Source: Azomonas agilis (GTDB taxonomy: Bacteria > Pseudomonadota > Gammaproteobacteria > Pseudomonadales > Pseudomonadaceae). From it: DNA of 64,000 bases. The stretch covers positions 41,632-105,631 of the forward strand of contig NZ_VLKG01000011.1 of assembly GCF_007830255.1 (NCBI RefSeq). Reading direction: 5' to 3'. This document shows positions 31,323-45,045 of the stretch, in pieces; the first letter of the stretch is position 1, and each line of letters starts with the position of its first letter. Under the pieces are notes generated by a model that was not told where the DNA came from, did no database searches, and worked only from the letters and a program-made list of their open reading frames with translations. A program made the position numbers and the translations under genes.

Positions 31323-34157
31323 CTAACCTAACGCCAATGCTTTTTTCAAAAACCGGCCGGTATGTGAATGCTCCAATACCGCTACTTGCTCCGGTGTTCC
31401 AGTAGCGATGATTTGTCCGCCGCCGGAGCCTCCTTCTGGGCCGAGATCCACAATCCAATCGGCAGTTTTGACCACGTCCAGATTGTGTTCAATCACCACC
31501 ACTGTATTGCCATGATCCCGCAGGCGATGCAACACATCTAAAAGTTGCTGAATATCCGCAAAATGCAGGCCGGTAGTGGGCTCATCCAAGATATACAAGG
31601 TCTGTCCCGTATCACGTTTGGACAACTCGCGGGATAACTTGACTCGCTGAGCCTCACCGCCGGATAAGGTAGTAGCGCTCTGACCCAAACGAATATAGGC
31701 CAAACCGACATCAATCAGGGTTTGTAGCTTGCGTGCTACGGCAGGAATGGCATCGAAGAAGAGGCGCGCTTCCTCAATAGTCATTTCCAGCACTTCATGG
31801 ATATTTTTACCCTTGTATTTGATATCGAGGGTTTCACGGTTGTAACGCTGACCTCTGCACACATCGCAGGGTACATAGATGTCGGGCAAAAAGTGCATTT
31901 CTACCTTGACTACTCCATCGCCTTGGCAAGCCTCACAACGTCCCCCTTTGACGTTAAAGGAAAAACGTCCCGGCCCATAGCCACGCGCTCGCGATTCTGG
32001 AACACCGGCAAACAGCTCACGAATCGGCGTGAATAGCCCGGTATAGGTGGCCGGATTGGAGCGCGGGGTACGACCAATAGGACTTTGGTCAATATCCACC
32101 ACCTTATCTAAATGATCTAAACCCTCAATACGTTTATAAGGCGCAACCTCCAGCTCAGAGGCGCGATTCAAAGCCCGTGCGGCAATGGGATATAGGGTGT
32201 CGTTAATCAGGGTAGATTTACCCGAGCCGGAAACTCCTGTGACACAGGTCAATAGCCCTAAGGGAATTTCTAAATCCACGCGCTTGAGGTTGTTGCCACA
32301 GGCTCCGATCAGACGGAGCAGTTTTTCAGGATTTCGGGGCGTACGCTGTTCAGGGTAGATAATGCGTTTGGCTCCAGAAAGGTACTGGCCGGTCAGCGAC
32401 TGGGGATTGGCCATGATTTCCCCCGGGCTACCTTGGGCTACTATCTGCCCACCATGCACCCCTGCGCCGGGGCCAATATCTAACACATGATCAGCCAAGC
32501 GAATCGCGTCTTCATCGTGCTCCACTACAATCACGGTATTACCTAGATCGCGTAGGTGAGTCAAGGTCGATAATAGGCGCTCATTGTCACGTTGGTGCAG
32601 ACCAATGGAGGGCTCATCCAGAATGTACATCACTCCAACCAAACCAGCACCGATCTGGCTAGCCAACCGAATACGCTGTGCTTCACCACCGGAAAGGGTT
32701 TCGGCACTGCGATCAAGGGTCAGATAATTCAGCCCCACATTCACCAAGAACTGCAAACGAGCACTGATTTCAGTGAGGATTTTGCTGGCAATTTCCCCTT
32801 TACGTCCGCTTAAAGCCAAGCTAGCGAAATACTGACAGGCTTCACCAATCGGTAATGCAGTGACGGCAGGCAAGGTTTTTTCTCCCACCCAAACATGGCG
32901 TGCTTCGCGGCGCAGGCGTGTACCTCGGCAATCTGGGCAATGTTGGGTGCTGAGCAGCTTGGATAATTCCTCACGCACACTTTGGGATTCGGTTTCGCGG
33001 TAACGGCGCTCCAAGTTAGGAATGATGCCTTCAAAGGGATGGCTGCGTAGGATGGAGTCGCCGCGATCATTCAGGTAGTGGAACTCAATCACTTCTCGCC
33101 CGGAACCGTGCAAAATCACTTTACGGTGAGCGGCGGATAGACTGTCAAAGGGTGCGTATAAATTGAATCCGTAATGACTGGCCAAAGAGCTCAGCATCTG
33201 AAAGTAATAGCTGTTGCGCTCATCCCAACCACGAATGGCTTCTTGGGCTAAACTGCGCTCGCCATGTACAAGGCGTTTAACGTCAAAAAACTGTTTCACT
33301 CCCAAACCATCGCAAGTGGGGCAAGCACCGGCTGGGTTGTTGAAGGAAAACAGCTTGGGCTCCAACTCGCTGATGGCATGACCACAGACTGGACAAGCAA
33401 AGCGCGCCGAAAACAGGATAAGCTCGCCTTCTTCGCCCTCCATCGGAATCACTTGTGCCAATCCATCGGATAGACGCAGTGCCGTTTCAAAAGACTCAGC
33501 TAAGCGTTGTTGCAAATCAGAGCGTACCTTAAAGCGATCCACCACCGCGTCGATGGAGTGCTTTTTCTGTTTATCCAGTGCTGGAACTTCGTCCAACTCA
33601 TACAGCACACCATCTATACGCACCCGCACAAAACCCTGAGCACGCAGATCAGCTAAGACGTTCAGGTGTTCGCCTTTGCGCTCACGGATTACCGGAGCCA
33701 GCAGCATTAAACGACGCCCCTCCGGCAAGGCTAATACCTGATCCACCATTTGGGTGACGGTTTGCGCTTCCAGCGGTAGGTCATGATCCGGGCAACGTGG
33801 TGTTCCCACACGGGCATACAGCAAGCGCAGATAATCGTAAATTTCGGTGATAGTACCCACGGTGGAGCGTGGGTTGTGGGAGGTGGATTTTTGTTCGATG
33901 GAAATAGCAGGTGATAAACCTTCGATGCTGTCTACATCGGGCTTTTCCATCATGGATAAAAATTGGCGCGCATAAGCGGAGAGGGACTCCACATAACGGC
34001 GCTGGCCTTCGGCATACAGAGTGTCAAAAGCTAACGAAGATTTCCCAGAACCCGAAAGCCCGGTAATCACAATCAGCCGATCACGAGGCAAGCTCAGGTC
34101 GATGTTTTTCAGGTTATGGGTTCGCGCCCCACGAATCAGGATCTTATCCACGGCCAC
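31323..34157 (-). CDS. uvrA: excinuclease ABC subunit A
   Basis: Damage-recognition ATPase of nucleotide excision repair. 944 residues (E. coli 940). Two ABC modules: Walker A at 33-40 (GLSGSGKS) and a second GVSGSGKST; signatures [17 protein letters not shown] and [16 protein letters not shown]. The zinc modules CPVCGH...CPTCDG and CEACQGDG...CDVCRG are intact. Divergent from an MFS gene, as in Pseudomonas relatives, but ssb, which usually follows that MFS gene there, is absent and gyrB lies there instead. Confidence 0.98.
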   Translation of the reverse strand: MAVDKILIRGARTHNLKNIDLSLPRDRLIVITGLSGSGKSSLAFDTLYAEGQRRYVESLSAYARQFLSMMEKPDVDSIEGLSPAISIEQKSTSHNPRSTVGTITEIYDYLRLLYARVGTPRCPDHDLPLEAQTVTQMVDQVLALPEGRRLMLLAPVIRERKGEHLNVLADLRAQGFVRVRIDGVLYELDEVPALDKQKKHSIDAVVDRFKVRSDLQQRLAESFETALRLSDGLAQVIPMEGEEGELILFSARFACPVCGHAISELEPKLFSFNNPAGACPTCDGLGVKQFFDVKRLVHGERSLAQEAIRGWDERNSYYFQMLSSLASHYGFNLYAPFDSLSAAHRKVILHGSGREVIEFHYLNDRGDSILRSHPFEGIIPNLERRYRETESQSVREELSKLLSTQHCPDCRGTRLRREARHVWVGEKTLPAVTALPIGEACQYFASLALSGRKGEIASKILTEISARLQFLVNVGLNYLTLDRSAETLSGGEAQRIRLASQIGAGLVGVMYILDEPSIGLHQRDNERLLSTLTHLRDLGNTVIVVEHDEDAIRLADHVLDIGPGAGVHGGQIVAQGSPGEIMANPQSLTGQYLSGAKRIIYPEQRTPRNPEKLLRLIGACGNNLKRVDLEIPLGLLTCVTGVSGSGKSTLINDTLYPIAARALNRASELEVAPYKRIEGLDHLDKVVDIDQSPIGRTPRSNPATYTGLFTPIRELFAGVPESRARGYGPGRFSFNVKGGRCEACQGDGVVKVEMHFLPDIYVPCDVCRGQRYNRETLDIKYKGKNIHEVLEMTIEEARLFFDAIPAVARKLQTLIDVGLAYIRLGQSATTLSGGEAQRVKLSRELSKRDTGQTLYILDEPTTGLHFADIQQLLDVLHRLRDHGNTVVVIEHNLDVVKTADWIVDLGPEGGSGGGQIIATGTPEQVAVLEHSHTGRFLKKALALG

Positions 34158-34245
34158 CTCTGAATACCGACAAAGGAGTCGAGTATAGAGATAGAGTCTC
34201 TGGGTTTCACCTCGTCTAGGCTGCCCTGTGCCGACTCTGGGGAGA

Positions 34246-34261
34246 CTGGTAAAATCGCCAG
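34246..34261. promoter_or_regulatory. weak LexA-like palindrome upstream of uvrA
   Basis: CTGGTAAAATCGCCAG has the CTG-N10-CAG layout of proteobacterial LexA boxes but lacks the preferred flanking T/A and AT-alternating core. It lies 89 bases before the uvrA start and 26 before the MFS start. Tentative. Confidence 0.25.
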
Positions 34262-34286
34262 CAATCTATTCCCTATGAGGTTGCAC

Positions 34287-35657
34287 ATGCAGGATTCTTT
34301 TGTCGATCGCATGAACACGACGGAAATCCGTGCCACAGCAGGACTATCGCTGGTATTTGCCTTCCGCATGCTAGGCATGTTTATGGTATTGCCGGTATTA
34401 GCGACCTATGGCTTGGAACTGCAAGGAGCAACGCCCGCATTAATCGGATTAGCCATTGGAGCTTATGGTTTAACTCAGGCTGTATTTCAAATTCCTTGTG
34501 GCATACTCTCAGATCGGATTGGCCGTTTGCCGATTATCTACGCCGGATTGATTATTTTTGCCCTTGGTGCTGTGGTTTCGGCCTGCTCTGAATCCATCTG
34601 GGGCGTTATTGCCGGACGTATTTTACAGGGTGCGGGCGCTATCTCGGCGGCCATCATGGCATTGCTATCGGACTTAACCCGGGAACAACACCGCACCCGA
34701 GCAATGGCAGCCATGGGTTTAAGCATCGGTTTATCCTTTGCGGCGGCGATGATTTTGGGGCCTTTATTAACCCATGCCTTTGGTCTTTCGGGGTTGTTCT
34801 GGGCCACTATGCTGATGGCCCTTTTAGGCTTAATCATCATCCGCTTTATGCCTAAAACACAAAAACACGAACACCGCGAAACCGTAATCAATCGTGAGCT
34901 ACTGGGGAAAACCCTCAAAAATCCCGACTTACTGCGGATCAATCTCGGAATCTTTGCCCTACACGCCGTACTGATGGCCAGCTTTGTCGCTTTGCCTCTT
35001 GCCTTAGTAGAGCAAGGCGGGCTTTCTCGCGAACACCATTGGCTGGTTTACTTGGGTACTTTGGTGCTGGGCTTTATCAGCATGGTACCCTTTATTATCT
35101 ACGGCGAGAAAAAGCGCCAAATGAAGCGCGTACTCCTAGGAGCGATTAGCCTACTCTTATTCTGTGAAGTGTTTTTCTGGTTATTTGCGCACAGCCTATG
35201 GCTGCTGATATTCGGCATGTTGTTGTTTTTCACTACCTTCAATTTATTAGAGGCTTCGCTGCCCTCACTGATCAGCAAGGTATCCCCCGCCGGAAGCAAA
35301 GGCACTGCGATGGGCATTTATGCCACCAGCCAATTTCTAGGGGCAGCCCTTGGCGGAATTTTAGGCGGATGGTTGTACCAACAGAGCGGAGCTGAGGCAG
35401 TCTTTCTTCTATGTACGGGAGTGAGTGCCTTCTGGCTATATCAAGCGCGCAGTATGACAGAACCACCCTACGTCACCAGCGCCCGTTTCGAACTCCCAGA
35501 ACAGCAAACTAACCTCCAAAACATCAGCGTACAACTGCTGAGTTTACCGGGAGTGACCGAGGTATCCATCGTAGAACAAGAGTCTGCTTTATACGTTAAG
35601 TTCGACAGCCATCAAGTAAGCTGGAGCCAATTACAGGCAACCCTACACCGCTCATAA
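34287..35657 (+). CDS. MFS transporter with C-terminal ferredoxin-like domain (YajR-like)
   Basis: 456 residues from ATG 34287 (AGG six bases upstream). Twelve helices with strong family motifs: FAFRMLGMFMVLPVLATYG, motif A GILSDRIGRLPII, GRILQGAGAISAAIMALLSDL (split) and GTAMGIYATSQFLGA. The last 65 or so residues form a small soluble domain (VQLLSLPGVTEVSIVEQE, beta-alpha-beta) like the YAM domain of E. coli YajR. Probable proton-coupled exporter of unknown substrate. Divergent from uvrA and convergent with gyrB. Confidence 0.87.
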   Translation: MQDSFVDRMNTTEIRATAGLSLVFAFRMLGMFMVLPVLATYGLELQGATPALIGLAIGAYGLTQAVFQIPCGILSDRIGRLPIIYAGLIIFALGAVVSACSESIWGVIAGRILQGAGAISAAIMALLSDLTREQHRTRAMAAMGLSIGLSFAAAMILGPLLTHAFGLSGLFWATMLMALLGLIIIRFMPKTQKHEHRETVINRELLGKTLKNPDLLRINLGIFALHAVLMASFVALPLALVEQGGLSREHHWLVYLGTLVLGFISMVPFIIYGEKKRQMKRVLLGAISLLLFCEVFFWLFAHSLWLLIFGMLLFFTTFNLLEASLPSLISKVSPAGSKGTAMGIYATSQFLGAALGGILGGWLYQQSGAEAVFLLCTGVSAFWLYQARSMTEPPYVTSARFELPEQQTNLQNISVQLLSLPGVTEVSIVEQESALYVKFDSHQVSWSQLQATLHRS

Positions 35658-35672
35658 GGCAGACCCTTAATT

Positions 35673-35712
35673 AATAAAAAAGGCCAATCTTTTAGATCGG
35701 CCTTTTTTATTA
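35673..35712. terminator. bidirectional rho-independent terminator between the MFS gene and gyrB
   Basis: A long stem, AATAAAAAAGGCC with GGCCTTTTTTATT, closed further by ATCT/AGAT with one A-C mismatch. A-run and T-run on the two sides make it a good terminator for both convergent genes. Confidence 0.88.
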
Positions 35713-35728
35713 GCACACTCTATTTCAA

Positions 35729-39294
<3,566 letters not shown>

Positions 39295-39325
39295 TATCTA
39301 TATCTAATTTGATGTCCAGTTTTAT

Positions 39326-40435
39326 TTACAAACGCATCGGCATAATGACATATGAAGAATCATCATTATCTAATTCTTGTATCAGAGCACTGCTATTAGC
39401 GTCAGAAAAAATTAAACGAACTTTTTCTGTTGACATAACAGCCAATACATCTAAAAGATACCCTACATTAAAGCTAATTTCGAGAGTAGAGCCAGAATAC
39501 TCCACTACTAACTCTTCTTCGGCCTCTTCCTGATCTGGATTATTTGCCTGAACTTTAAGAAGATTAGCATCCAATAATAGGCGCACTCCACGATATTTTT
39601 CATTAGATAAAATTGCAGCTCGGCTTAAAGCCTCTCGCAAAGCCTGCCGATTAGCAATAACTAATTTATCTCCACCACGAGGCACAACACGCTCATAATC
39701 AGGAAATTTCCCATCAACTAACTTTGAAGTGAAAGTAAAGTCTCCCACAGTAGCTCGTACATGATGTTGTCCCAGTATAATTTTAACCTCACTGGTTTGA
39801 TCATTTAATAAACGAACTAGCTCCAAAATTCCTTTACGCGGAACAATAACCTGATGAGCATTTAAAGAGTCTTTTATTTCAGTAGTAAGAGAACATAAGG
39901 CTAAGCGATGTCCATCAGTTGTTACTGCACGCAATCTGTTTGCTTGAACTTCTAATAACATTCCATTCAAATAATAGCGCACATCTTGCTGAGCCATAGC
40001 AAAACTAGTTTGCTCAATTAAGCGCCGTAATAACCCCTGGGGCAAATAAAAGTTTAATGGATCTTGTATTTCCTCAACATTAGGGAAATCTGTTGCTGGC
40101 AATGTTGATAAACTAAAACGGCTACGTCCTGACTTAAGTATTAACTTATTATCATCCAACTTAATATCGATAAAAGACTCACTAGGAAGACTTTTACAAA
40201 TATCCATCAATTTTTTAGCCGGTACCGTAATTTCTCCTTCTGACATACTAGGGTCGGCTAAAGGAACATGCGCAACAAGCTCCACCTCAAGATCAGTTCC
40301 AGTCAAAGACAGGTATTGCCCATTAATAACAATTAATACATTTGATAATACTGGTAGTGTTTGGCGACGCTCTACAACTCCGGCTACTAATTGCAGAGGC
40401 TTTAATAAGGATTCGCGCTGAATAGTAAAGTGCAT
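39326..40435 (-). CDS. dnaN: DNA polymerase III beta subunit (sliding clamp)
   Basis: Ring-shaped processivity clamp. 369 residues (E. coli 366), with the three repeated clamp domains recognisable: MHFTIQRESLLKPLQLVAGVVERRQTLP (split), TVPAKKLMDICKSLP and the C-terminal YVIMPMRL, which matches the usual MPMRL ending. Follows dnaA by 65 bases. Markedly AT-rich codon use compared with the metabolic genes to the left. Confidence 0.97.
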   Translation of the reverse strand: MHFTIQRESLLKPLQLVAGVVERRQTLPVLSNVLIVINGQYLSLTGTDLEVELVAHVPLADPSMSEGEITVPAKKLMDICKSLPSESFIDIKLDDNKLILKSGRSRFSLSTLPATDFPNVEEIQDPLNFYLPQGLLRRLIEQTSFAMAQQDVRYYLNGMLLEVQANRLRAVTTDGHRLALCSLTTEIKDSLNAHQVIVPRKGILELVRLLNDQTSEVKIILGQHHVRATVGDFTFTSKLVDGKFPDYERVVPRGGDKLVIANRQALREALSRAAILSNEKYRGVRLLLDANLLKVQANNPDQEEAEEELVVEYSGSTLEISFNVGYLLDVLAVMSTEKVRLIFSDANSSALIQELDNDDSSYVIMPMRL

Positions 40436-40500
40436 AAGAGGATTCTCTGCTTGCTCAAAATCTTAGGCAGAGAGGATAACGAAAGACTTACGTCTTTTCA

Positions 40501-42078
40501 TCAAGTACTCAGAAGTTTCAGTAGATTTCTATAATCTGCTGCAATTTCTGCATCAACTTCGCGCAATTCACTAATTTTTCGGCATGCATGCAATACTGTT
40601 GTATGATCACGCCCTCCAAATGCCTGACCGATTTCCGGAAGACTATGTGAAGTTAAATCTTTTGCTAAAGCCATAGCTACTTGTCTGGGCCTAGCAATAG
40701 AACGCATACGACGCTTTGATAATAAATCTAGTATCTTAACCTTATAATAGTCAGAGACAATACGCTGTATATTATCAATATTTACTAGCTTCTCTTGTAA
40801 GGCCAATAAATCCTTTAAAGATTCACGTATTAAATCCAAAGTAATATCACAGCCCATAAAGTTAGCATGAGCTATTACCCGCTTTAATGCACCCTCTAAC
40901 TCTCGAACATTAGAGCGAATTCGCTGAGCAATAAAGAATGCTGCCTCGTAGGAAAGAGGGGAATTAATCTGCGCTGCTTTATTCATCAAAATAGCTACTC
41001 GAGTTTCCAACTCAGGAGGCTCAATAGCTACTGTTAATCCCCAACCAAAACGTGATTTTAAACGCTCTTCTAATCCATCAATTTCTTTGGGATATCGGTC
41101 ACTGGTTAAAATAACTTGCTGTCCAGACTCTAACAACGTATTAAAAGTATAGAAAAACTCCTCTTGAGATCGTTCTTTTCTGGAAAAGAACTGAATATCA
41201 TCAATTAACAAAGCATCGATGGAACGATAAAAACGCTTAAAATCATTAATTGCATTAAGCTGCAATGCTTTTACCATATCGGCAACGAACCGTTCAGAGT
41301 GTAAATAAACTACTCTAATACCCGGTGTTTTCCTAATGAGATAATTACCCACAGCATGCATTAAGTGGGTTTTTCCAAGACCAACTCCACCATAAAGAAA
41401 CAATGGGTTATAAGAATTTCCAGGATTTTCAGCAACTTGCCAAGCAGCTGCCCGAGCCAATTGATTCGATTTTCCTTCTACGAAGTTATCAAAAGTAAAC
41501 ATACTATTTAAATAACTTACATGCTTCATCGCACTATCAACCGGCGTATTCCGTTCAGAATGATTATGCGTTATAGCATTAGGACGAACCACCAAAGCAG
41601 GAGCATTATTATTATATAAGACCCGAGGGCTTGATACAGGAGGAGATATTGGTGATACCGCTCTTTTAGGCAATTCAAGAGTAGTTATTAGTTTTGATGG
41701 AGCATCTTCTTGAATCTGAACCTTTCTTTCTGGAACAACATTAGAATTAAGATTAACACTCGACGTAATTTTAGGCGTTAAATCAGCCTTTAGTTTTAAA
41801 CCTGAATTTTTACTACCAATACGCAAGGATACTACCGGCGGTAATACTGATTGCGATTGCTCAGCCAACAAATCATTTAAACGCGTTAAATATTTTTCAC
41901 TAACCCAATCCAAAACAAAGCGATTTGGAGCATAAACACATAACTCACCAGAATCCACATCCACCTGAAGTGGACGAATCCAAGTATTGAATTGTTGCGC
42001 GGGCAGTTCATCACGTAATAGGCCCAAGCAACGCTGCCAAAGTTCTAGCAGGGGAGTAGCTTCAAATTTAGAGCGCAA
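40501..42078 (-). CDS. dnaA: chromosomal replication initiator protein
   Basis: Binds DnaA boxes and melts the origin. 525 residues, longer than E. coli (467) through an extended domain II linker (about residues 95-195, low complexity, rich in Pro, Ser and Asn). Domain I starts [22 protein letters not shown] (split near 20). AAA+ core has Walker [18 protein letters not shown] and Walker [13 protein letters not shown]. The DNA-binding signature [15 protein letters not shown] is intact. First gene of the replication operon, reading away from the origin gap. Confidence 0.98.
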   Translation of the reverse strand: MRSKFEATPLLELWQRCLGLLRDELPAQQFNTWIRPLQVDVDSGELCVYAPNRFVLDWVSEKYLTRLNDLLAEQSQSVLPPVVSLRIGSKNSGLKLKADLTPKITSSVNLNSNVVPERKVQIQEDAPSKLITTLELPKRAVSPISPPVSSPRVLYNNNAPALVVRPNAITHNHSERNTPVDSAMKHVSYLNSMFTFDNFVEGKSNQLARAAAWQVAENPGNSYNPLFLYGGVGLGKTHLMHAVGNYLIRKTPGIRVVYLHSERFVADMVKALQLNAINDFKRFYRSIDALLIDDIQFFSRKERSQEEFFYTFNTLLESGQQVILTSDRYPKEIDGLEERLKSRFGWGLTVAIEPPELETRVAILMNKAAQINSPLSYEAAFFIAQRIRSNVRELEGALKRVIAHANFMGCDITLDLIRESLKDLLALQEKLVNIDNIQRIVSDYYKVKILDLLSKRRMRSIARPRQVAMALAKDLTSHSLPEIGQAFGGRDHTTVLHACRKISELREVDAEIAADYRNLLKLLST

Positions 42079-42202
42079 GGTTTAACCCCAACCAGCAGTT
42101 CGAATTGCTAACGGTGGAAATAAAAATCGGGCCGAATACGGCCAAACAACCTATAAGCATCTGCGATTACAGCCAGAATAGCAAGAAAAAGATTTTTTCT
42201 TC

Positions 42203-42211
42203 TGTGGATAA
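42203..42211 (-). promoter_or_regulatory. DnaA box
   Basis: TGTGGATAA, the exact complement of TTATCCACA. Confidence 0.8.
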
Positions 42212-42343
42212 CCCTGTTGAAAACTTATGTATATCTATTTTTATGCAAAAATTGTGCTGGATTATTTTGCACAGGATTCACACAGGAAATTAACAGGTTT
42301 ATCAACAGATGATTTTCCATCTAATTCAATTAGATAACCCTAG

Positions 42344-42352
42344 TTATCCACA
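42344..42352 (+). promoter_or_regulatory. DnaA box
   Basis: Exact consensus TTATCCACA, in the opposite orientation to the box at 42203. Confidence 0.82.
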
Positions 42353-42450
42353 GAAATACAGGCCCTCTATAATAATAAAAAAACTAAAATCAAAAGCTTA
42401 TTGTCTAGGATGAAATTTTTTTTCCCGCACACAAAGAGAGCAGAGAAAAA

Positions 42451-42479
42451 TTGACTCTTGAAAAAAAATTAACTAGTAT
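42451..42479 (+). promoter_or_regulatory. sigma-70 promoter of rpmH-rnpA-yidD-yidC
   Basis: TTGACT (-35), 17-base spacer, TAGTAT (-10), 58 bases before the rpmH start. Good match to the sigma-70 consensus. Confidence 0.7.
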
Positions 42480-42519
42480 GGGGGGCTTATTTAAGTACAC
42501 CTAAAACTCAGACCCATAG

Positions 42520-42672
<153 letters not shown>

Positions 42673-42686
42673 TACTTCCTCAGAGC

Positions 42687-43079
42687 ATGGTAAGTGTGAA
42701 TCGAGGTTTTGGTCGAGAAAAACGCTTACTTTCTCCTCAACATTTCAAGAGAGTCTTCGATTCTCCAGTTGAAAGGGTGTCAGGAGGGCAAATTCTTTTA
42801 CTAATCCATCCTAATGGCCTAAACCACCCTCGTTTAGGGCTTGTCGTTAGTAAAAAGAACGTCCGCCTTTCCGTTGAAAGGAATCGCATCAAACGTCAAT
42901 TACGGGAATCTTTCCGCTGTCATCAGACTCAATTAGGCAGCTGGGATATCGTCGCTATCGCTAGGAAAGGCATAGCAGATAAAGAAAATGCTCAGCTTGC
43001 CAAACTGTTTAGTAAACTCTGGAGACGTATCAGCAGCATAGATCCAGCGGGGCATCCTTCCTCCCATGAAAATACGTAA
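42687..43079 (+). CDS. rnpA: ribonuclease P protein component
   Basis: Protein cofactor of the RNase P ribozyme that matures tRNA 5' ends. 130 residues; the signature RNR motif is in [17 protein letters not shown], preceded by [12 protein letters not shown]. The start ATG 42687 is weakly served; a GTG two codons later is possible. The 3' end overlaps yidD by 14 bases, typical of this gene string. Confidence 0.95.
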   Translation: MVSVNRGFGREKRLLSPQHFKRVFDSPVERVSGGQILLLIHPNGLNHPRLGLVVSKKNVRLSVERNRIKRQLRESFRCHQTQLGSWDIVAIARKGIADKENAQLAKLFSKLWRRISSIDPAGHPSSHENT

Positions 43080-43320
43080 ATTTGCTCTAGCTGCTATACG
43101 ATTCTACCAGTATGCCATCAGCCCTTTGATGGCTAATCACTGCCGATTTTACCCTAGCTGTTCTTGTTACACCCATCAAGCCATAGAGCAATACGGCCTA
43201 TTAAAAGGCGGTTGGCTAAGCTTAAAACGTATTTTTCGGTGTAATCCTTGGAATGCTGGTGGCTATGATCCTATTCCAGCAAAAAAAAGTGCTAAACACC
43301 CATTACCAACGGCCGATTAA
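43066..43320 (+). CDS. yidD: membrane protein insertion efficiency factor YidD
   Basis: 84 residues. Conserved [19 protein letters not shown] and [24 protein letters not shown] (split) identify the family. An N-terminal amphipathic helix ([15 protein letters not shown]) probably lies on the inner membrane. It helps YidC-dependent insertion. Overlaps rnpA and precedes yidC by three bases. Confidence 0.96.
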   Translation: MKIRKFALAAIRFYQYAISPLMANHCRFYPSCSCYTHQAIEQYGLLKGGWLSLKRIFRCNPWNAGGYDPIPAKKSAKHPLPTAD

Positions 43321-43323
43321 ACC

Positions 43324-44979
43324 ATGGATATCAAGCGTACTGCCCTATTTGTTGCCCTTGCAGTCGTCTCCTATCTGATGATTTTGCAGTGGAACCAAGA
43401 TTATGGTCAGCAACCATTGCCTCCTCAGTCTCAAGCAGCAACACATAACTCAGGAGCCGTTATAGCCGACAGCGCTATACCTAGCACAAATGCCCATGAC
43501 ATTCCGCACCTCAGTCAAAACGCAGAAAGTATTCCTAGTACAAGTACTACAGGCGGTTTAATACAGGTACAAACAGATGTGTTGAGCTTAGCAATTGACC
43601 CTCAAGGAGGCGATATTGTTGACTTACGGTTACCACAGTATCCTTTGCGTCAAGATAGGGCGGATATCCCCTTCCAACTGTTTGAGCGTAGCTCTAGTCG
43701 TCTCTATGAGGCACAAAGCGGCTTAATAGGTGATGGCCCAGATCGCCCATCAGGTCGCCCCTTGTATGCGACCTCAGCTACCCAATATCAATTAGCTGAA
43801 AACCAGAACCAATTGGTTGTGGATCTAACCTACTCTGCTGATGGAATAAACTACGTTAAGCGTTTTACGCTAACTCGGGGCAGTTATGCATTAAAGGTCG
43901 ATTATTTAATTGACAATCAGAGTGACAAACCTTGGGTAGGTCATCTTTTTGCACAATTAAAACGAGATGCGAGTGGTGATCCATCTTCAACAACAGCAAC
44001 AGGAACTGCAACTTATCTGGGTGCTGCTCTTTGGACTAATGATGAACCCTACCATAAAGTCTCCATGGGAGACATGAATGATGGTAGTTTGAAAAAAACC
44101 GTTCAAGGTGGTTGGATAGCTTGGTTACAACACTACTTTGTAACTGCTTGGATACCAAATAAAGAAAGTCTAAACCAAGTACAAACGCGTAAAGACAGTC
44201 AAGGTAACTACATTATCGGTTTTACGGGAAATGCGATTAATGTAGCTTCTGGCACTCAGGGTCAAGTTGGAGCAACTTTGTATGCAGGCCCTAAACTACA
44301 AAATGAGCTCCAAGCGTTATCTCCTGGTTTGGAGTTAACCGTTGATTACGGTTTTCTCTGGTTCTTAGCTCAGCCTATTTTTTGGTTACTACAATTAATT
44401 CATAGTCTATTGGGTAACTGGGGTTGGTCGATCATTGTGTTAACCTTGATCATTAAACTGATCTTCTTCCCCTTGTCCGCAACCAGCTATAAATCCATGG
44501 CTAAGATGCGGACTGTGACACCCAAGTTACAAGCTTTAAAAGAGCAGCATGGCGATGATCGGCAGAAGATGTCTCAAGCTATGATGGAGTTATATCGGAA
44601 GGAAAAAATCAACCCGTTGGGTGGATGCCTGCCGATTTTAGTACAGATGCCCGTCTTCTTAGCCTTGTACTGGGTTTTACTAGAAAGTGTTGAAATGCGC
44701 CAAGCGCCTTGGTTGGGTTGGATTACGGATCTTTCTATTAAGGATCCTTACTTCATTCTGCCTTTGATCATGGGCGGCACTATGTTCATCCAGCAGATGC
44801 TTAACCCAACGCCTCCCGATCCCATGCAGGCGAAGATTTTGAAATTAATGCCCATTATTTTCACCTTCTTCTTCCTGTGGTTCCCGGCAGGTTTGGTTCT
44901 GTACTGGGTGGTGAACAACGTTCTGTCTATTGCCCAGCAGTGGTACATCACGCGGCAGATTGAGCAATCGGCCCTCTAA
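43324..44979 (+). CDS. yidC: membrane protein insertase YidC
   Basis: Inserts and folds inner-membrane proteins alone or with SecYEG. 551 residues: N-terminal anchor at about 7-22, a large periplasmic P1 domain (about 70-340, LSLAIDPQGGDIVDLRLPQYPL, split), and five C-terminal helices with NPLGGCLPILVQMPVFLALYWVL and the helix-5 end FPAGLVLYWVVNN. Normal gammaproteobacterial length. Known substrate in this same window is the Fo c subunit AtpE. Confidence 0.97.
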   Translation: MDIKRTALFVALAVVSYLMILQWNQDYGQQPLPPQSQAATHNSGAVIADSAIPSTNAHDIPHLSQNAESIPSTSTTGGLIQVQTDVLSLAIDPQGGDIVDLRLPQYPLRQDRADIPFQLFERSSSRLYEAQSGLIGDGPDRPSGRPLYATSATQYQLAENQNQLVVDLTYSADGINYVKRFTLTRGSYALKVDYLIDNQSDKPWVGHLFAQLKRDASGDPSSTTATGTATYLGAALWTNDEPYHKVSMGDMNDGSLKKTVQGGWIAWLQHYFVTAWIPNKESLNQVQTRKDSQGNYIIGFTGNAINVASGTQGQVGATLYAGPKLQNELQALSPGLELTVDYGFLWFLAQPIFWLLQLIHSLLGNWGWSIIVLTLIIKLIFFPLSATSYKSMAKMRTVTPKLQALKEQHGDDRQKMSQAMMELYRKEKINPLGGCLPILVQMPVFLALYWVLLESVEMRQAPWLGWITDLSIKDPYFILPLIMGGTMFIQQMLNPTPPDPMQAKILKLMPIIFTFFFLWFPAGLVLYWVVNNVLSIAQQWYITRQIEQSAL

Positions 44980-44999
44980 TTTGTTTGTTTAAATGCGCT

Positions 45000-45024
45000 A
45001 ACGCCCCTTTTAGGGGCGTTTTGC
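45000..45024 (+). terminator. rho-independent terminator after yidC
   Basis: Stem AACGCCCC / GGGGCGTT with loop TTTTA, followed by TTGCTTT, 21 bases after the yidC stop and before the mnmE ribosome-binding site. Confidence 0.82.
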
Positions 45025-45045
45025 TTTGTGATTCTGGAGGCTAGT

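Larger units (their letters stand above)
42079..42450. other. probable chromosomal origin of replication (oriC)
   Basis: AT-rich gap between the divergent dnaA and rpmH genes. It has two perfect DnaA boxes (42203-42211 and 42344-42352) and three near matches: TTATGCAAA at 42241-42249, TTTTGCACA at 42265-42273 and TTATCAACA at 42299-42307. A very AT-rich stretch at about 42370-42425 (CTATAATAATAAAAAAACT) could be the unwinding element. Position, gene strand bias on both sides and neighbouring genes all agree with oriC of Pseudomonas-type gammaproteobacteria. Confidence 0.8.

Noticed and set aside
42105..42293. A 62-codon frame in the origin region
   Set aside because: It runs across DnaA boxes, has no ribosome-binding site and looks like random AT-rich translation.
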